Assembly: GCA_016709445.1 (NCBI GenBank) | Contig: JADJMV010000008.1 | Span: 193,406 to 257,405 of the forward strand | Reading direction: 5' to 3' | DNA from: Phycisphaerales bacterium | GTDB lineage: Bacteria; Planctomycetota; Phycisphaerae; Phycisphaerales; UBA1924 | DNA: 64,000 bases | Part shown: piece by piece, positions 1-9,345 of the stretch | Layout: every line of letters begins with the position of its first letter | Position numbering within the stretch: the stretch's first letter is position 1 | The notes under the pieces: model-generated | What the model was told of the DNA's origin: nothing | The model's input: only the letters and a program-made list of their open reading frames with translations | The model's database searches: none | Program-made: the position numbers and the translations under genes

Positions 1-986
1 TGCGGCAGTTGGCCTCCCAGGGGCTCACCCTCATCTACGTTTCTCACCGGATGGCGGAGATCTTCCAGGTCTGCGACCGGGTGACGGTCCTTCGCGACGG
101 CAAACACGTCGCGACATCCGTCGTCTCCGAGATTGACGAACCGGCATTGATCGAGCAGATGATCGGAAGGCGGATCCAGCAGACCGAGCGTCGCGCTCCG
201 CCCCAGACCGAGGGCAAGAAACCGGTGTTGACCGTCTCGGGGCTGACCTCACCCGGCAAGCTCGATCGCGTGAGCCTCGGGGTGATGCCCGGCGAGATCG
301 TCGGCCTCGGCGGGCTGGTCGGTTCGGGGCGCAGCGAGGTGCTCGATGCCGTCTTCGGGATCGATCGACGGGCGAGCGGGCGCATCGCGGTCGGCGATCG
401 GGAGATCGGCACCGGCAATGAGCGGGAGATGATCCGGGCCGGTGTCGGCTACGTCCCCGAGGACCGCAAACTCCAGGGGCTTTTCTTCGACCTTGGCGTG
501 GACGAGAACCTCCTCATGCCGATCATGCCCCAGCTCGCGACGGCGGGCGTGCGCAGCCTCGGGAGGGAGCGGGCCGCCTCGTCCGAGCGGATCCGCGAGT
601 TCAAGGTCAAGACCGCAACACCCAAGAGCCCCCCCGGCTCGCTCAGCGGCGGGAACCAGCAGAAGCTGCTCATCGCCCGCTGGATGACGAAGGACACTCG
701 CGTCCTGCTGCTCGACGAGCCGACCCGCGGGATCGACGTGGCGACCAAGTCGGAGGTCTACCGACTCGTCCGGCAGGCGGCCGAACGAGGCGTCGCGGTG
801 CTGCTCGTCACCAGCGAGATGCCCGAATTGCTGGCACTGTCCGACCGCATCCTGGTGATGTGCGCCGGGCGGATCTCCGGTGAACTGCGGGGCGACGAGA
901 TGACACAAACGAACATCCTTCGCCTCGCAACGGTGGACAGCCGCGTGGAGGCTCGGGCCGCCGGCCACCGCGACCCAGATCGATAA
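1..986 (+). CDS. Sugar ABC transporter ATP-binding protein (RbsA/MglA type), 3' part
   Basis: The gene enters the window already open, so its 5' end is missing; the reading frame runs from base 3 without a start that fits. What remains is the end of the first nucleotide-binding domain (an LIYVSHRM H-loop region) and a complete second domain. The second domain has the non-canonical P-loop GLVGSGRSE typical of the C-terminal half of RbsA-like ATPases, a signature SGGNQQK and a Walker B VLLLDEPTRGID. In this family the protein energises uptake of a monosaccharide with a permease and a periplasmic binding protein, which would lie upstream outside the window. The substrate cannot be told. The gene ends 5 bases from the convergent glucosidase gene. 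Confidence 0.9.
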   Translation, partial: RQLASQGLTLIYVSHRMAEIFQVCDRVTVLRDGKHVATSVVSEIDEPALIEQMIGRRIQQTERRAPPQTEGKKPVLTVSGLTSPGKLDRVSLGVMPGEIVGLGGLVGSGRSEVLDAVFGIDRRASGRIAVGDREIGTGNEREMIRAGVGYVPEDRKLQGLFFDLGVDENLLMPIMPQLATAGVRSLGRERAASSERIREFKVKTATPKSPPGSLSGGNQQKLLIARWMTKDTRVLLLDEPTRGIDVATKSEVYRLVRQAAERGVAVLLVTSEMPELLALSDRILVMCAGRISGELRGDEMTQTNILRLATVDSRVEARAAGHRDPDR

Positions 987-991
987 AGGCA

Positions 992-3151
992 TCAGTCCGC
1001 AAGGGGCACGACGACGTCGGCGTTCTCGCGGCCGATGGCGGTCTTCTCGCGCCCACCGGGGAGCAGGACCCGCACGAGGACCTGGCGATCGGGCGCTCGC
1101 CACCGCCCCTCGCGCCGGGAAGCTCGGACCACGAGCGAGTCGCCCTCGCGCTCCGCGACATAGGTCGTCAGACGGTACTCGCCGTCGCGGAATTCCCACC
1201 CGTCGCCGAAGTCCTCGTACAGACTGCCCGCGGCCCGCCCCTCGTCATCGAGCGACACAATCAGCAGGAGCGGATCGAGTGGCTTCTCGCCGGTGTGCTG
1301 CTGGACAGGTCCGACCGGGAGGATCGACCCGACGCGGGCGTAGAGACGTGGCAGATCCGCGTCGTCGCTGTCGTTGAAATCGAAGGGCCGCCACGCGGTG
1401 GCGAAGTCCCGCGGCAGGACCGGCGTTCGGTCCCGCTCGGGCGTCAAGTCCGGCACGACCATGAGATCGCCGCCCAGCAGGAACGCATCGTCCTCGGATC
1501 GCAGAGCGGGGTCCCGCGGATCGAGGAAGAACAGGGGCCGGATGATCGGCATGCCCGTCTCGTGCGCCTCGTGGAAGAGGGTGTACATATACGGAAGCAA
1601 CCGGTAGCGCCGCTCGAGCGCGCGGCGGCAGGTCGCCTCGACCTCGGGGCCAAACGCCCATGGCTCCTTGTCGATGTTGCCCTTGCCGGTGTGCCCGCGG
1701 GCGAAGGGGAACATCGCGCCGACGCCCATCCAGCGCGCAAACATGCGTCCATCCCCGTTGCCGGCAAAGCCGCCGATGTCCGGCCCGGTGAAGGGATTGC
1801 CGGAGAGCCCGAGATTGATCACCATCGGCACCGACGACTCGAGGTGGTACCACTCGGCGCTGTTGTCTCCAGACCAGGTCGCGGCGTACCGCTGGCCCCC
1901 GAGGTAGTTCGCCCGGCTGAGCACGAACGGCCGCCGGTTGGGGAACGCCGCCATGTAGCCCTCGCGGGTTGCCCGCACCATCTGCATGCCAAAGATGTTG
2001 TGGTAGGCCGCGTGGGGGCCCTGCCCCCCGAGATCCTCGTCGGCCCGGTGGATGTTGTCGAGCGGCATCGTCTTGCTCTGGACGTTGAAGACCGCGGGCT
2101 CATTCATGTCGTTCCAGAGCCCGTCCACACCCAGCTTCACGAAGTCGCCCACCAGGCCCGACCACCAGGCGCGAACGGTGCTGCTGGTGAAGTCCGGGAA
2201 AACACACTTGCCCGGCCAGACCTCGCCGACATACGGCTCGCCGGACGCCGCCTTGACCCACACGTCCTGACGAGTCCCGCTCTTGTAGACGAAGTATGCG
2301 GGATCGAGCTTGATGCCCGGATCGAGCATCCACACGTTGCGGAAGCCGATGTCGTGCAGGTCGGAGATGAGGCCCCGCGGATTCGGGAAGCCAGTCGGGT
2401 CGAACGTAAACACGCGGAACCCGTCCATGTAATCGATATCCATCCAGATGACATCGGCCGGGATGGAATGCTCTCGGAACCCTCGCGCGACATCGAGAAC
2501 CCTTGAGGCCGGGTGGTAGGAATAGCGGCACTGGTGATACCCCAGCGCCCAGAGCGGCGGCATCTCGATCTTGCCGGTCAGATCCGCAAGCGCCATCACG
2601 ACTTCCTGCGGTGAGGAGCGTTCGATCACGATCACCGCAAAGTCGGGCCCGTCCGACCGGATGTCGATCCCGGAGGTCAGGTCGATGCGCAGGTGGTATG
2701 TCGTGTCAGCCAGCACGCCGAACGCCGTGCCGTCGGCCCGCACCGCGAGCACCCAGGGATGGCTCTGATACAGGTGCGGCATCGCGTCGCCATACCCGTA
2801 GGCGTCGAAGTTCCAACACTCGACCACCCGGCCGTTGCGGAGCAGCGGGCCGGCAACCTCGCCCGTCCCGTACAGGCTCGTCCCCGCCTCGATCCCGACG
2901 GAAACGCACTCCTTCCCGTCGTCCGTCTCGTAGAACCGCGGCCGGACGGCGGTGTCCGCCGGCGCCGGCCCGATCGCTGGCATGGGATGCAGCAGCGCCG
3001 CCGAGGGACGAAGATCCCCCGACGCGACGCCGTCGTCCGTGAAACGCACGATCCCGGGGCCGAGCAGTTCCGCCCGCGGCTGGGCCTGCGCGCCGGCCCC
3101 GGCGATGCCGAACAGAAGGGCCGAGAACACGCGACGGATTCCGGTGGGCAT
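992..3151 (-). CDS. Secreted GH31 family alpha-glucosidase/glycoside hydrolase
   Basis: A 719-residue protein with an N-terminal signal peptide (hydrophobic stretch SALLFGIAGAGAQA) and a complete GH31 barrel. The catalytic nucleophile motif WNDMNEP lies at residues 346-352 (D348), and the probable acid/base Asp is D429 in WSGDN. The middle carries VIWMDIDYMDGF, another GH31 hallmark. GH31 enzymes release alpha-linked glucose (or xylose) from non-reducing ends. The start at 3151 was chosen because it gives the signal peptide; the frame stays open another 1.5 kb upstream, but that stretch is antisense to the amylase gene. It is divergent from the GH13 amylase across a 132-base gap, so the two probably share a control region and act on the same glucan. 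Exact linkage specificity is unknown. Confidence 0.9.
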   Translation of the reverse strand: MPTGIRRVFSALLFGIAGAGAQAQPRAELLGPGIVRFTDDGVASGDLRPSAALLHPMPAIGPAPADTAVRPRFYETDDGKECVSVGIEAGTSLYGTGEVAGPLLRNGRVVECWNFDAYGYGDAMPHLYQSHPWVLAVRADGTAFGVLADTTYHLRIDLTSGIDIRSDGPDFAVIVIERSSPQEVVMALADLTGKIEMPPLWALGYHQCRYSYHPASRVLDVARGFREHSIPADVIWMDIDYMDGFRVFTFDPTGFPNPRGLISDLHDIGFRNVWMLDPGIKLDPAYFVYKSGTRQDVWVKAASGEPYVGEVWPGKCVFPDFTSSTVRAWWSGLVGDFVKLGVDGLWNDMNEPAVFNVQSKTMPLDNIHRADEDLGGQGPHAAYHNIFGMQMVRATREGYMAAFPNRRPFVLSRANYLGGQRYAATWSGDNSAEWYHLESSVPMVINLGLSGNPFTGPDIGGFAGNGDGRMFARWMGVGAMFPFARGHTGKGNIDKEPWAFGPEVEATCRRALERRYRLLPYMYTLFHEAHETGMPIIRPLFFLDPRDPALRSEDDAFLLGGDLMVVPDLTPERDRTPVLPRDFATAWRPFDFNDSDDADLPRLYARVGSILPVGPVQQHTGEKPLDPLLLIVSLDDEGRAAGSLYEDFGDGWEFRDGEYRLTTYVAEREGDSLVVRASRREGRWRAPDRQVLVRVLLPGGREKTAIGRENADVVVPLAD

Positions 3152-3283
3152 GCGAATCTCCGGGTCCTGTGAGGCGGATCGGCGACAGGGACGTTGCCGG
3201 TGGCCGGCAATCGTACGTTCTTCTTTCCCCGGATGGGCCGGGCGGCCATAATGCACCGGGGCGTGGGGAAGGAGCGCGCGGGG

Positions 3284-6016
3284 ATGGCGAGACCCTACTG
3301 GAACGCCTGCTGGATCGGTCCGACGGCCCTGTTGGTGGCCGCCGGGGCTGGCCCGGCCCTGGCGCAGGAAGACCCCCCGGCGATCCTGCAATGGTTCGAG
3401 TGCCCCTGGCAGTGGGTCGAGTACCGCGCGCCGGACTTCTTCCAGGCGGGGTACGGATCGGTCTGGATCCCGCCCCCCTCGAAGTGCGCCGACTCCAAGA
3501 GCCCCGGCTACGACACCTTCGACCGGTTCAACCTGGGCTCGCCGAACGCCCCGACCGCCTACGGGACGGAGCAGGGCTTCCGCGCCGCGATCGGCGAGCT
3601 GCACGCGGCCGACGGCCAGGTGTTCGTCGACCTGATCATGAACCACAACTCGTCCCGACAGACAAGCGCGAGCTTTCAGCAGGCCGGCGGCTATCCCGGG
3701 TTCTGGATGCATCCCGAGACGCCGCCCCGCAACAAGTTGCCGACCGACAACTGGGGGGACTTCCACGCCGGGAACTCCGGGGGCTATCTGCAATCGGAGA
3801 ACCCCAACGGCTCGAACTACGATCTCCTGCGGGGCGATCTGGTCGCGCTGATCGACATCTCCCAGGAGTCCAACAACCAATTCATCCGCCAACCGGTGCG
3901 GGAGGGGGACGGCCGGAACATCCCCGCAGGAACGGTCTACAACAGGCCGGATCCGTCGAATGCGCGGTTCTACCCCGATCTGGCTCTCGGCCCGAAGATC
4001 GTGCAGAATCACGGCACCTCGCGCAACCCGCCGCCCGGACAGGGCTACTGGGAGTTCTACTTCTACCCGTTCAACACCGACGACCCGCTCGCGGGCGACG
4101 CGGTGACCGACAACACGACCGGGATGCTCCTCCGCTTCACACAGTGGCTGCTCGACGAGTTTGGGGTAGATGGCTACCGCCTCGACGCGGCCAAGCACGT
4201 GCCCAGTTGGTTCTGGGATACGTATTGGGACAGCGTGCTCTACCAACGGCGGACGACGCCGGCGGGCTCGAAGGCGACACCGTTCTCCTTCGTCGAGAGT
4301 GTCGAGAGCAATTCCTTCACCTACGGCAACTACGTACGGAAAGACGGGTTCGCCGATCGCGACGCGCTCGATCTCAACGGCGCCGGCCAGCTCCGCGCCC
4401 TCCTCAACGCGGGCGGATTCGGGTCGTGGCAGAATGTCCTCAGCGCCCAGATCGATACCGCCGACGACGGATTCAACAACGGCACGCTCGGCGTCAACCA
4501 CGTCTTCAGCCACGATAACGGCTCGGCCGGCGATGGCGGCACCGCCCCGCCGCTCCCCACCGCCCGTCAGCAAGGACTCCCCATGATGGCGTACACGCTG
4601 CTCCGGCCCGGGCCGGCCATCGTGTACCACAACGCCCGCGGGATCTCACGTTCCGGCGGCTTCTGGCCCCGCGAGGGCTCCCCGGACGCCCTCGGCCTCG
4701 ACCCAGCCTCCGATGCCCCGGACGCCACCCTCACCACGCTCGTCGCCATCAGGAATGAGTACGGCCGGGGTGAGTTCCTGCCCTCCGCGCAGAACAGCGA
4801 CGATGTGCTTGTCTTCCAGCGGGCGACGCACACGGGCGACGGCTACACGGCGAATCTCCTCGTCGGTGTCTGCGATCGCTACGACGCCGGCATCGAGCAG
4901 CGGACCGTGCCGACCGCCTTCCCCCCGGGCACCCGGCTGCACGAACTCACGGGGAACGCAGCCGACCCCATCGTCGACCCCAACGATCAGATCCCCGACA
5001 CCCTCGTGGTGAACGCCGGCGGGTCGGTGGCGCTGTCGGTCCCCCACAACAAGACTGGATCGACGGAGCACGGCAGGGGCTTCGTCGCGTACGGCCCCGC
5101 CCTCCCGGTGGGCAGCCTGACGCTCACGAACGTCGCCGCGACCCTGCCCCCAGACCCCCCGAACGCCCCGGCCTATCGGCGTCGCCTCGCCGAGATCCCG
5201 GTGATCCATGCAGACACGTTCTTGGTGCAACTCACGACCACCCAAGCCGATGCGCTCGATCCGAACACCGATGACAACGCGCTGCTCCGATTCAACCAGG
5301 GATTCCTCGATCTCAACGGCAACGGGAGCACAGACTTCGGCGAGGGCCTCGGCCCGATTTCGGGGTATGAGCAGTTCACCACCCTGCACGAGCCGCTCTT
5401 CGGTTCGGGCGGGTCGGAGGGACGCTACTGGCAGGAGATCCGATCGAGCGACCTGCCCGAGGGCTTCAACTACCTCTCCGTGATCGCATTCCGCCACCGG
5501 CTCGCCGGTTCGGATCCCCTGTTCCGAGAGTTCCGGCGGACCGTCTACATCGACAACCGACCACCCTCGGTGGCGCTCGTCGATCCGGGGACGATCAACG
5601 ACGAGACGTGGGAGTTCCAAGCCAGCCTGCCGGACCGCACGGCCCAGCGGGTCCACTTCTTCTGGGATCTTCCGCCGGAGACCGATCCCATCCCGCTGAT
5701 CTCTGTGTTCAACCAGGGTTCCAAGCGCGATCGATTCGATTGGCGCTGGACCCAGACGGGCATCACCCACGGCTGGCACTCGCTGACGATCGTCCCCGTC
5801 GAGGTCACGGAAACGGCCGGCGTCCAACGCTTCGATCTCTTCGCGGATCTCTGCCGCGCCGATGTCAACGTCGACGGCCAGGTGAATACGCTCGACTTCA
5901 TCGCCTTCCTCGGGCTATGGGCCGGGCAGGACGAGGGCGCAGACTACACCGGCGACGGCATCGTCAACACGCTGGACTTCGTCGCGTTTCTGAACGAGTG
6001 GGTCGCGGGCTGCTAG
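3284..6016 (+). CDS. Secreted GH13 alpha-amylase with dockerin-like C-terminal repeats
   Basis: A 910-residue exported protein. The start at 3284 has GGAG nine bases upstream and gives a signal peptide ending GPALAQ. GH13 conserved regions are intact: VFVDLIMNHN (region I), GYRLDAAKH with nucleophile D301, the acid/base E338 in FVESVES, and HDNG with D411. It should cut internal alpha-1,4 glucan bonds outside the cell. After the catalytic part come beta-rich domains, and the last about 55 residues hold two DxNxDGxxNxxDF calcium-loop repeats (DVNVDGQVNTLDF and DYTGDGIVNTLDF), the dockerin-like tail common on planctomycete extracellular proteins, ending in a Cys. No cohesin is visible here, so the tail's partner is unknown. 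The gene converges on the next one with a 9-base gap. Confidence 0.92.
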   Translation: MARPYWNACWIGPTALLVAAGAGPALAQEDPPAILQWFECPWQWVEYRAPDFFQAGYGSVWIPPPSKCADSKSPGYDTFDRFNLGSPNAPTAYGTEQGFRAAIGELHAADGQVFVDLIMNHNSSRQTSASFQQAGGYPGFWMHPETPPRNKLPTDNWGDFHAGNSGGYLQSENPNGSNYDLLRGDLVALIDISQESNNQFIRQPVREGDGRNIPAGTVYNRPDPSNARFYPDLALGPKIVQNHGTSRNPPPGQGYWEFYFYPFNTDDPLAGDAVTDNTTGMLLRFTQWLLDEFGVDGYRLDAAKHVPSWFWDTYWDSVLYQRRTTPAGSKATPFSFVESVESNSFTYGNYVRKDGFADRDALDLNGAGQLRALLNAGGFGSWQNVLSAQIDTADDGFNNGTLGVNHVFSHDNGSAGDGGTAPPLPTARQQGLPMMAYTLLRPGPAIVYHNARGISRSGGFWPREGSPDALGLDPASDAPDATLTTLVAIRNEYGRGEFLPSAQNSDDVLVFQRATHTGDGYTANLLVGVCDRYDAGIEQRTVPTAFPPGTRLHELTGNAADPIVDPNDQIPDTLVVNAGGSVALSVPHNKTGSTEHGRGFVAYGPALPVGSLTLTNVAATLPPDPPNAPAYRRRLAEIPVIHADTFLVQLTTTQADALDPNTDDNALLRFNQGFLDLNGNGSTDFGEGLGPISGYEQFTTLHEPLFGSGGSEGRYWQEIRSSDLPEGFNYLSVIAFRHRLAGSDPLFREFRRTVYIDNRPPSVALVDPGTINDETWEFQASLPDRTAQRVHFFWDLPPETDPIPLISVFNQGSKRDRFDWRWTQTGITHGWHSLTIVPVEVTETAGVQRFDLFADLCRADVNVDGQVNTLDFIAFLGLWAGQDEGADYTGDGIVNTLDFVAFLNEWVAGC

Positions 6017-6025
6017 GCCCCGGGT

Positions 6026-7372
6026 TCAAGCATCGACGATCTTGCCGGCGGCCGCGTCCCACCGGAGCACCTGCTGGCGGCGGAGCGCCTCGACGATGAG
6101 CTTGATGGAGATCATCGTTGAGAATCCAAGATCGACACCGCAATGCGGCGTCTCTTCGCCACGGATCGAGTGGATGAAGTTCCGGTAGCAATCGCTGCGC
6201 TCGCCCGGAGAGAGCGTGTAGCTCACCTCGCCCTTCGGCGGGTCCGGGATCCAGCGGCCGCGGCGGTCCTGCGACATCCCCGCGTCCACCCGGTCCTTAT
6301 TCGCGGATCGGAACTCGGGGTAGAACGCCGCCTGCTCCTGCACGACCACATCATGCTCGCCGACCGTCGCGGTAGCATGTCGGCCACGCACCTGGATCTC
6401 GATGCCCGTGTCGGTTGTCGAGGAGGCCGCGAGCATGATCGAGTGCTCGCTCGGAAAGTCCACCACCGCGATCATCTGGTCGGGGATCTCCCGGCTGTCA
6501 AAGATGGTATACCGCCCCCCGCCACACACCACCCTCGCCGGTTCCTCACCTTCGGGTCCACGGGCGGCGAGCAGGAGCGGAGCGAGCACGGCGAAGAGAA
6601 ACTCGCTCGCCATCCCACCGCTGTAATCGTAAAACTTGCGGTAGTGGAAGAATCGGTCGGCGCTGTATTCCACCTCGGGAGCGAGACCCCACTTGTGCCC
6701 CAGCCATTGATCCCACCAGAGGTAGTTGTCTTCCGCGGGCGAGAGCGATGCGGTACCGGAGTAGGGAGGGGAGAGCAGCGGTAGGCGCGGATTGACGCAG
6801 AACCCGCCCTGGCTCCAGGTCACCTTACCAATCCGCGAATGCACGACGTCGTCACGGATCTGCCAATATCGGTCATCACTGCACCGCCGCACGCCGACCG
6901 CGAGCACCGACTTGGTCCGACGCGTCGTCTCACGGATGGCGAGCGCCTGCTCGATCGTGTGGCAAAGCGGAGTCTCGACGAAGACCGCCTTCCCCGCCTC
7001 CATCGCCTCAGTGGCGATCTTCGCGTGCCAATGGTCGGGCGTCGCGACAACGACGGCATCGATGTCGTGGTCGTCCAGCACTTCGCGGTAGTCGAACGTC
7101 GCCCGCTCGTCCGGCACAACGCCAATCCCGGACGCCACGTTCAGATGCGGCCGGTAGACGTCGCAGACCCGGTGGATCGAGAGGTTGAGATCACTGGTAT
7201 GCCGCGCGAAGACCTTCAGCAATTCTTGCCCGTGCGGCCCGCAGCCAACGATGCCGATCCGAATCGACTCGCCCGACCCGCCAACTCTCGCCCACGAGGC
7301 CGCGGGCAATCCGGCGGCCAGGGCGCCCGCTGCTGCCGTGCGCTCCAGGAACTCGCGGCGATGCATGCTCAT
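6026..7372 (-). CDS. Tat-exported Gfo/Idh/MocA family protein with atypical ETP motif
   Basis: A 448-residue member of the Gfo/Idh/MocA NAD(P)-dependent sugar oxidoreductase superfamily. It begins with a twin-arginine signal (MSMHRREFLERTAAAG), then a Rossmann motif RIGIVGCGPHG and PDHWHAKI. Where the family normally has EKP, this protein reads ETP (E133, T134, P135), so the usual lysine is missing. The start at 7372 has GGAGAG just upstream; an ATG at 7387 overlapping the stop of the upstream apbE gene (ATGA) is an alternative adding five residues. It follows apbE in the same direction, implying co-transcription. Without the lysine it may bind sugar or cofactor without the usual hydride transfer; that is inference. 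Confidence 0.85.
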   Translation of the reverse strand: MSMHRREFLERTAAAGALAAGLPAASWARVGGSGESIRIGIVGCGPHGQELLKVFARHTSDLNLSIHRVCDVYRPHLNVASGIGVVPDERATFDYREVLDDHDIDAVVVATPDHWHAKIATEAMEAGKAVFVETPLCHTIEQALAIRETTRRTKSVLAVGVRRCSDDRYWQIRDDVVHSRIGKVTWSQGGFCVNPRLPLLSPPYSGTASLSPAEDNYLWWDQWLGHKWGLAPEVEYSADRFFHYRKFYDYSGGMASEFLFAVLAPLLLAARGPEGEEPARVVCGGGRYTIFDSREIPDQMIAVVDFPSEHSIMLAASSTTDTGIEIQVRGRHATATVGEHDVVVQEQAAFYPEFRSANKDRVDAGMSQDRRGRWIPDPPKGEVSYTLSPGERSDCYRNFIHSIRGEETPHCGVDLGFSTMISIKLIVEALRRQQVLRWDAAAGKIVDA

Positions 7373-7383
7373 CGGTCTCTCCG

Positions 7384-8433
7384 TCATGGTTGTGCCGTGG
7401 CCGACCCCGGCTCCGACTGAATCAGCGATGCACGAGGTCCGAACCGGTACTCGCGCCCATCCACCATCATTCGCACCCCGATCCCCGTCCCGCCTCGCAG
7501 GGCAGCGGATGCTCGCTCCGGCCCCATCACACACACCGCCGAGGCCATCGCATCCGATGTCGTCGCATCCGGGGCCACCACGGTGGCCGCCGTGCGGGAG
7601 GTCAGGCCCAGCCCGGTGCCCGGGTCCAGGATGTGAGAGTACCGCTCACCCTCGATCTCGATGTACTGCGCGGTATCTCCCGAGGTCGAGACGCCCGCGT
7701 TCGCCAGCCGCACAAACGGTGCGGGCCCTGAGCCATACCCGGTCTCAACGGCCACGCGCCACCCCGTCTCGCCCGGCGGCGGGCTCCCGGCCCGCACGTC
7801 CCCCGCCAGGGCGACCAGGCAGCGGCGAGCCCCGCGCGACCGCAGCACCTCCACCGCCGCATCAGCGGCGAACCCCTTGCCGATACCTCCGAGATCGAGG
7901 TGCATCCCCTCGACCCCCAACCTCACCGCCCGAGTCCGCGGGTCGAGCTCGACCAAACGCCACCCGACCGCCTGCCGCGCAGCCAGGGTCTCCGACGCCT
8001 CCGGCAGTCGATGGTTCCGTCGCGCGGCCCTCCAAAGACTGGACAACGGACCCACCGTGCAGTCGAACGCCCCGCTCGACCATTCGGAGATTTCCCGGGC
8101 CCGCGTGAGCACCCGGAACAAATCCACCGACACCGGGGTCCAAACGCCCGCCGGTCGGGCGCACAAACGCACGATCTCGCTATCCTGCCGGTAGTCGCTC
8201 ATGACGCCGTCGAGTGTGGCGATCCGGGCGAACGCGGCCGAGGCGGCGTCCTTCGCCACCGCCTCGTCTGGCGCGTAGAGAATGACGCGGGTCTCGACAC
8301 CCATGTGGATCTGGGTGTACGCAAAACGAGCGAGGTGTCGGTCCGACGCGGTCCCGCAGCCGCCGAGGCCGGAGGCGCAGAGCAACAGAAGGGCCGTCAT
8401 GCAGCAGAGCAGGTTCGGGACTCGCCGACTCAT
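7384..8433 (-). CDS. apbE: FAD:protein FMN transferase (ApbE), lipoprotein
   Basis: A 349-residue ApbE-family protein. The start at 8433 gives a lipoprotein signal with lipobox LGGC, so it is probably anchored in a membrane on the outer face of the cytoplasmic membrane. Family motifs are present: DLGGIGKGFAADAA, LAGDVRA, STSGDTAQY and HILDPGTG, followed by a TSDAMASA stretch that corresponds to the flavin/Mg-binding region. ApbE enzymes attach FMN covalently to threonine in partner proteins (for example Rnf or Nqr subunits); no obvious target lies in this window. Its stop overlaps a possible start of the following oxidoreductase gene. Its start codon shares the CATG at 8431-8434 with the opposite-strand start of the FGE-like gene. 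Confidence 0.9.
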   Translation of the reverse strand: MSRRVPNLLCCMTALLLLCASGLGGCGTASDRHLARFAYTQIHMGVETRVILYAPDEAVAKDAASAAFARIATLDGVMSDYRQDSEIVRLCARPAGVWTPVSVDLFRVLTRAREISEWSSGAFDCTVGPLSSLWRAARRNHRLPEASETLAARQAVGWRLVELDPRTRAVRLGVEGMHLDLGGIGKGFAADAAVEVLRSRGARRCLVALAGDVRAGSPPPGETGWRVAVETGYGSGPAPFVRLANAGVSTSGDTAQYIEIEGERYSHILDPGTGLGLTSRTAATVVAPDATTSDAMASAVCVMGPERASAALRGGTGIGVRMMVDGREYRFGPRASLIQSEPGSATAQP

Positions 8434-9298
8434 GAACTCAAGATACGCTACCGCCGCCCTTGGCGTGGCGTGCCTCGCCGGCAACCCGTGCTCGGCACTG
8501 GCTCAGACCGCCGCAGCGACTCCCGACGCCCATGCCGGGCCCCAGACCGGAATCGTCGTCGACATCCCCAAGACGACCCTCGAGATCGACCTTGTCCCGG
8601 TCGACTTGGGAGACGGCAAGACGCTGCTGGTCGCCCGCCGCGAGCTGAGTTGGGACCACTACGACACCTTTATCTACGGCCTCGACCAGGCCGACCCCGC
8701 GAATCCGGACGACGCCGACGTCGTGACCCGACCGACCAAACCCTACATCAATATGGACCGGGGTTGGGGGCACACCAACTTCCCCGCGATGGGTATGAGC
8801 TATCTCGCGGCCACCGAGTTCTGCAACTGGCTCAGCCACAAGACGGGGCGCCACTTCCGGCTACCGACCGAGGAAGAATGGCACAAGGTCGCCGAGCAAT
8901 CCGGCACGACCCCCGAGAATGTTGAGGCCCGTTGCTGGCACGCCTTCAACACCGACGATACCACCATGGAGAGCGCGACCAAGGAACCTGATGATCTCGG
9001 GCTCTACGACCTCCTCGGCAACGTCGGCGAATGGTGCACCGACGTCGATGGGAAGCCCATCGCCTGCGGCGGGTCGTACATGGACGGGCCGGAGATGCTC
9101 ACACCCGCCGCCCGACAGAAGCCGCACCGCAGCTGGAACGCGACCGATCCCCAGATCCCCAAGAGCAAGTGGTGGCTCGCCGACTGCACCTGGGTCGGCA
9201 TCCGCGTGGTCTGCGACCCCGACCAACCCGCGGATCCAACCACAGATCAAACCGCGGATCAGCCCGCTGAACAAGGCAGCAAGCACCCACAGCAGTAA
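8432..9298 (+). CDS. Secreted formylglycine-generating-enzyme-fold (SUMF1-like) protein
   Basis: A 288-residue protein with a signal peptide (cleavage near SALAQ) and an FGE-sulfatase domain: GMSYLAATEFCNWLS, RLPTEEEWHKVAE, LLGNVGEWCTDVDG and GGSYMDGP. In true formylglycine-generating enzymes two cysteines follow the GGSYM segment; here it continues with Asp and no Cys pair, so sulfatase maturation is unlikely and a binding or structural role is more plausible. The chosen start at 8432 is the one nearest the signal peptide. An ATG at 8399, preceded by AAGGG, would add 11 residues and is a real alternative. The C-terminus is a low-complexity tail rich in Thr, Asp and Gln. Confidence 0.85.
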   Translation: MNSRYATAALGVACLAGNPCSALAQTAAATPDAHAGPQTGIVVDIPKTTLEIDLVPVDLGDGKTLLVARRELSWDHYDTFIYGLDQADPANPDDADVVTRPTKPYINMDRGWGHTNFPAMGMSYLAATEFCNWLSHKTGRHFRLPTEEEWHKVAEQSGTTPENVEARCWHAFNTDDTTMESATKEPDDLGLYDLLGNVGEWCTDVDGKPIACGGSYMDGPEMLTPAARQKPHRSWNATDPQIPKSKWWLADCTWVGIRVVCDPDQPADPTTDQTADQPAEQGSKHPQQ

Positions 9299-9345
9299 CC
9301 GCCAGGGACCCCCGACCCCGCTTCCCGCCCCCAGAAAGGAATCGC

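Noticed and set aside
3152..4630. N-terminal extension of the GH31 frame on the minus strand
   Set aside because: It is open only because it is antisense to the GC-rich amylase gene; the signal peptide at 3151 marks the true start.
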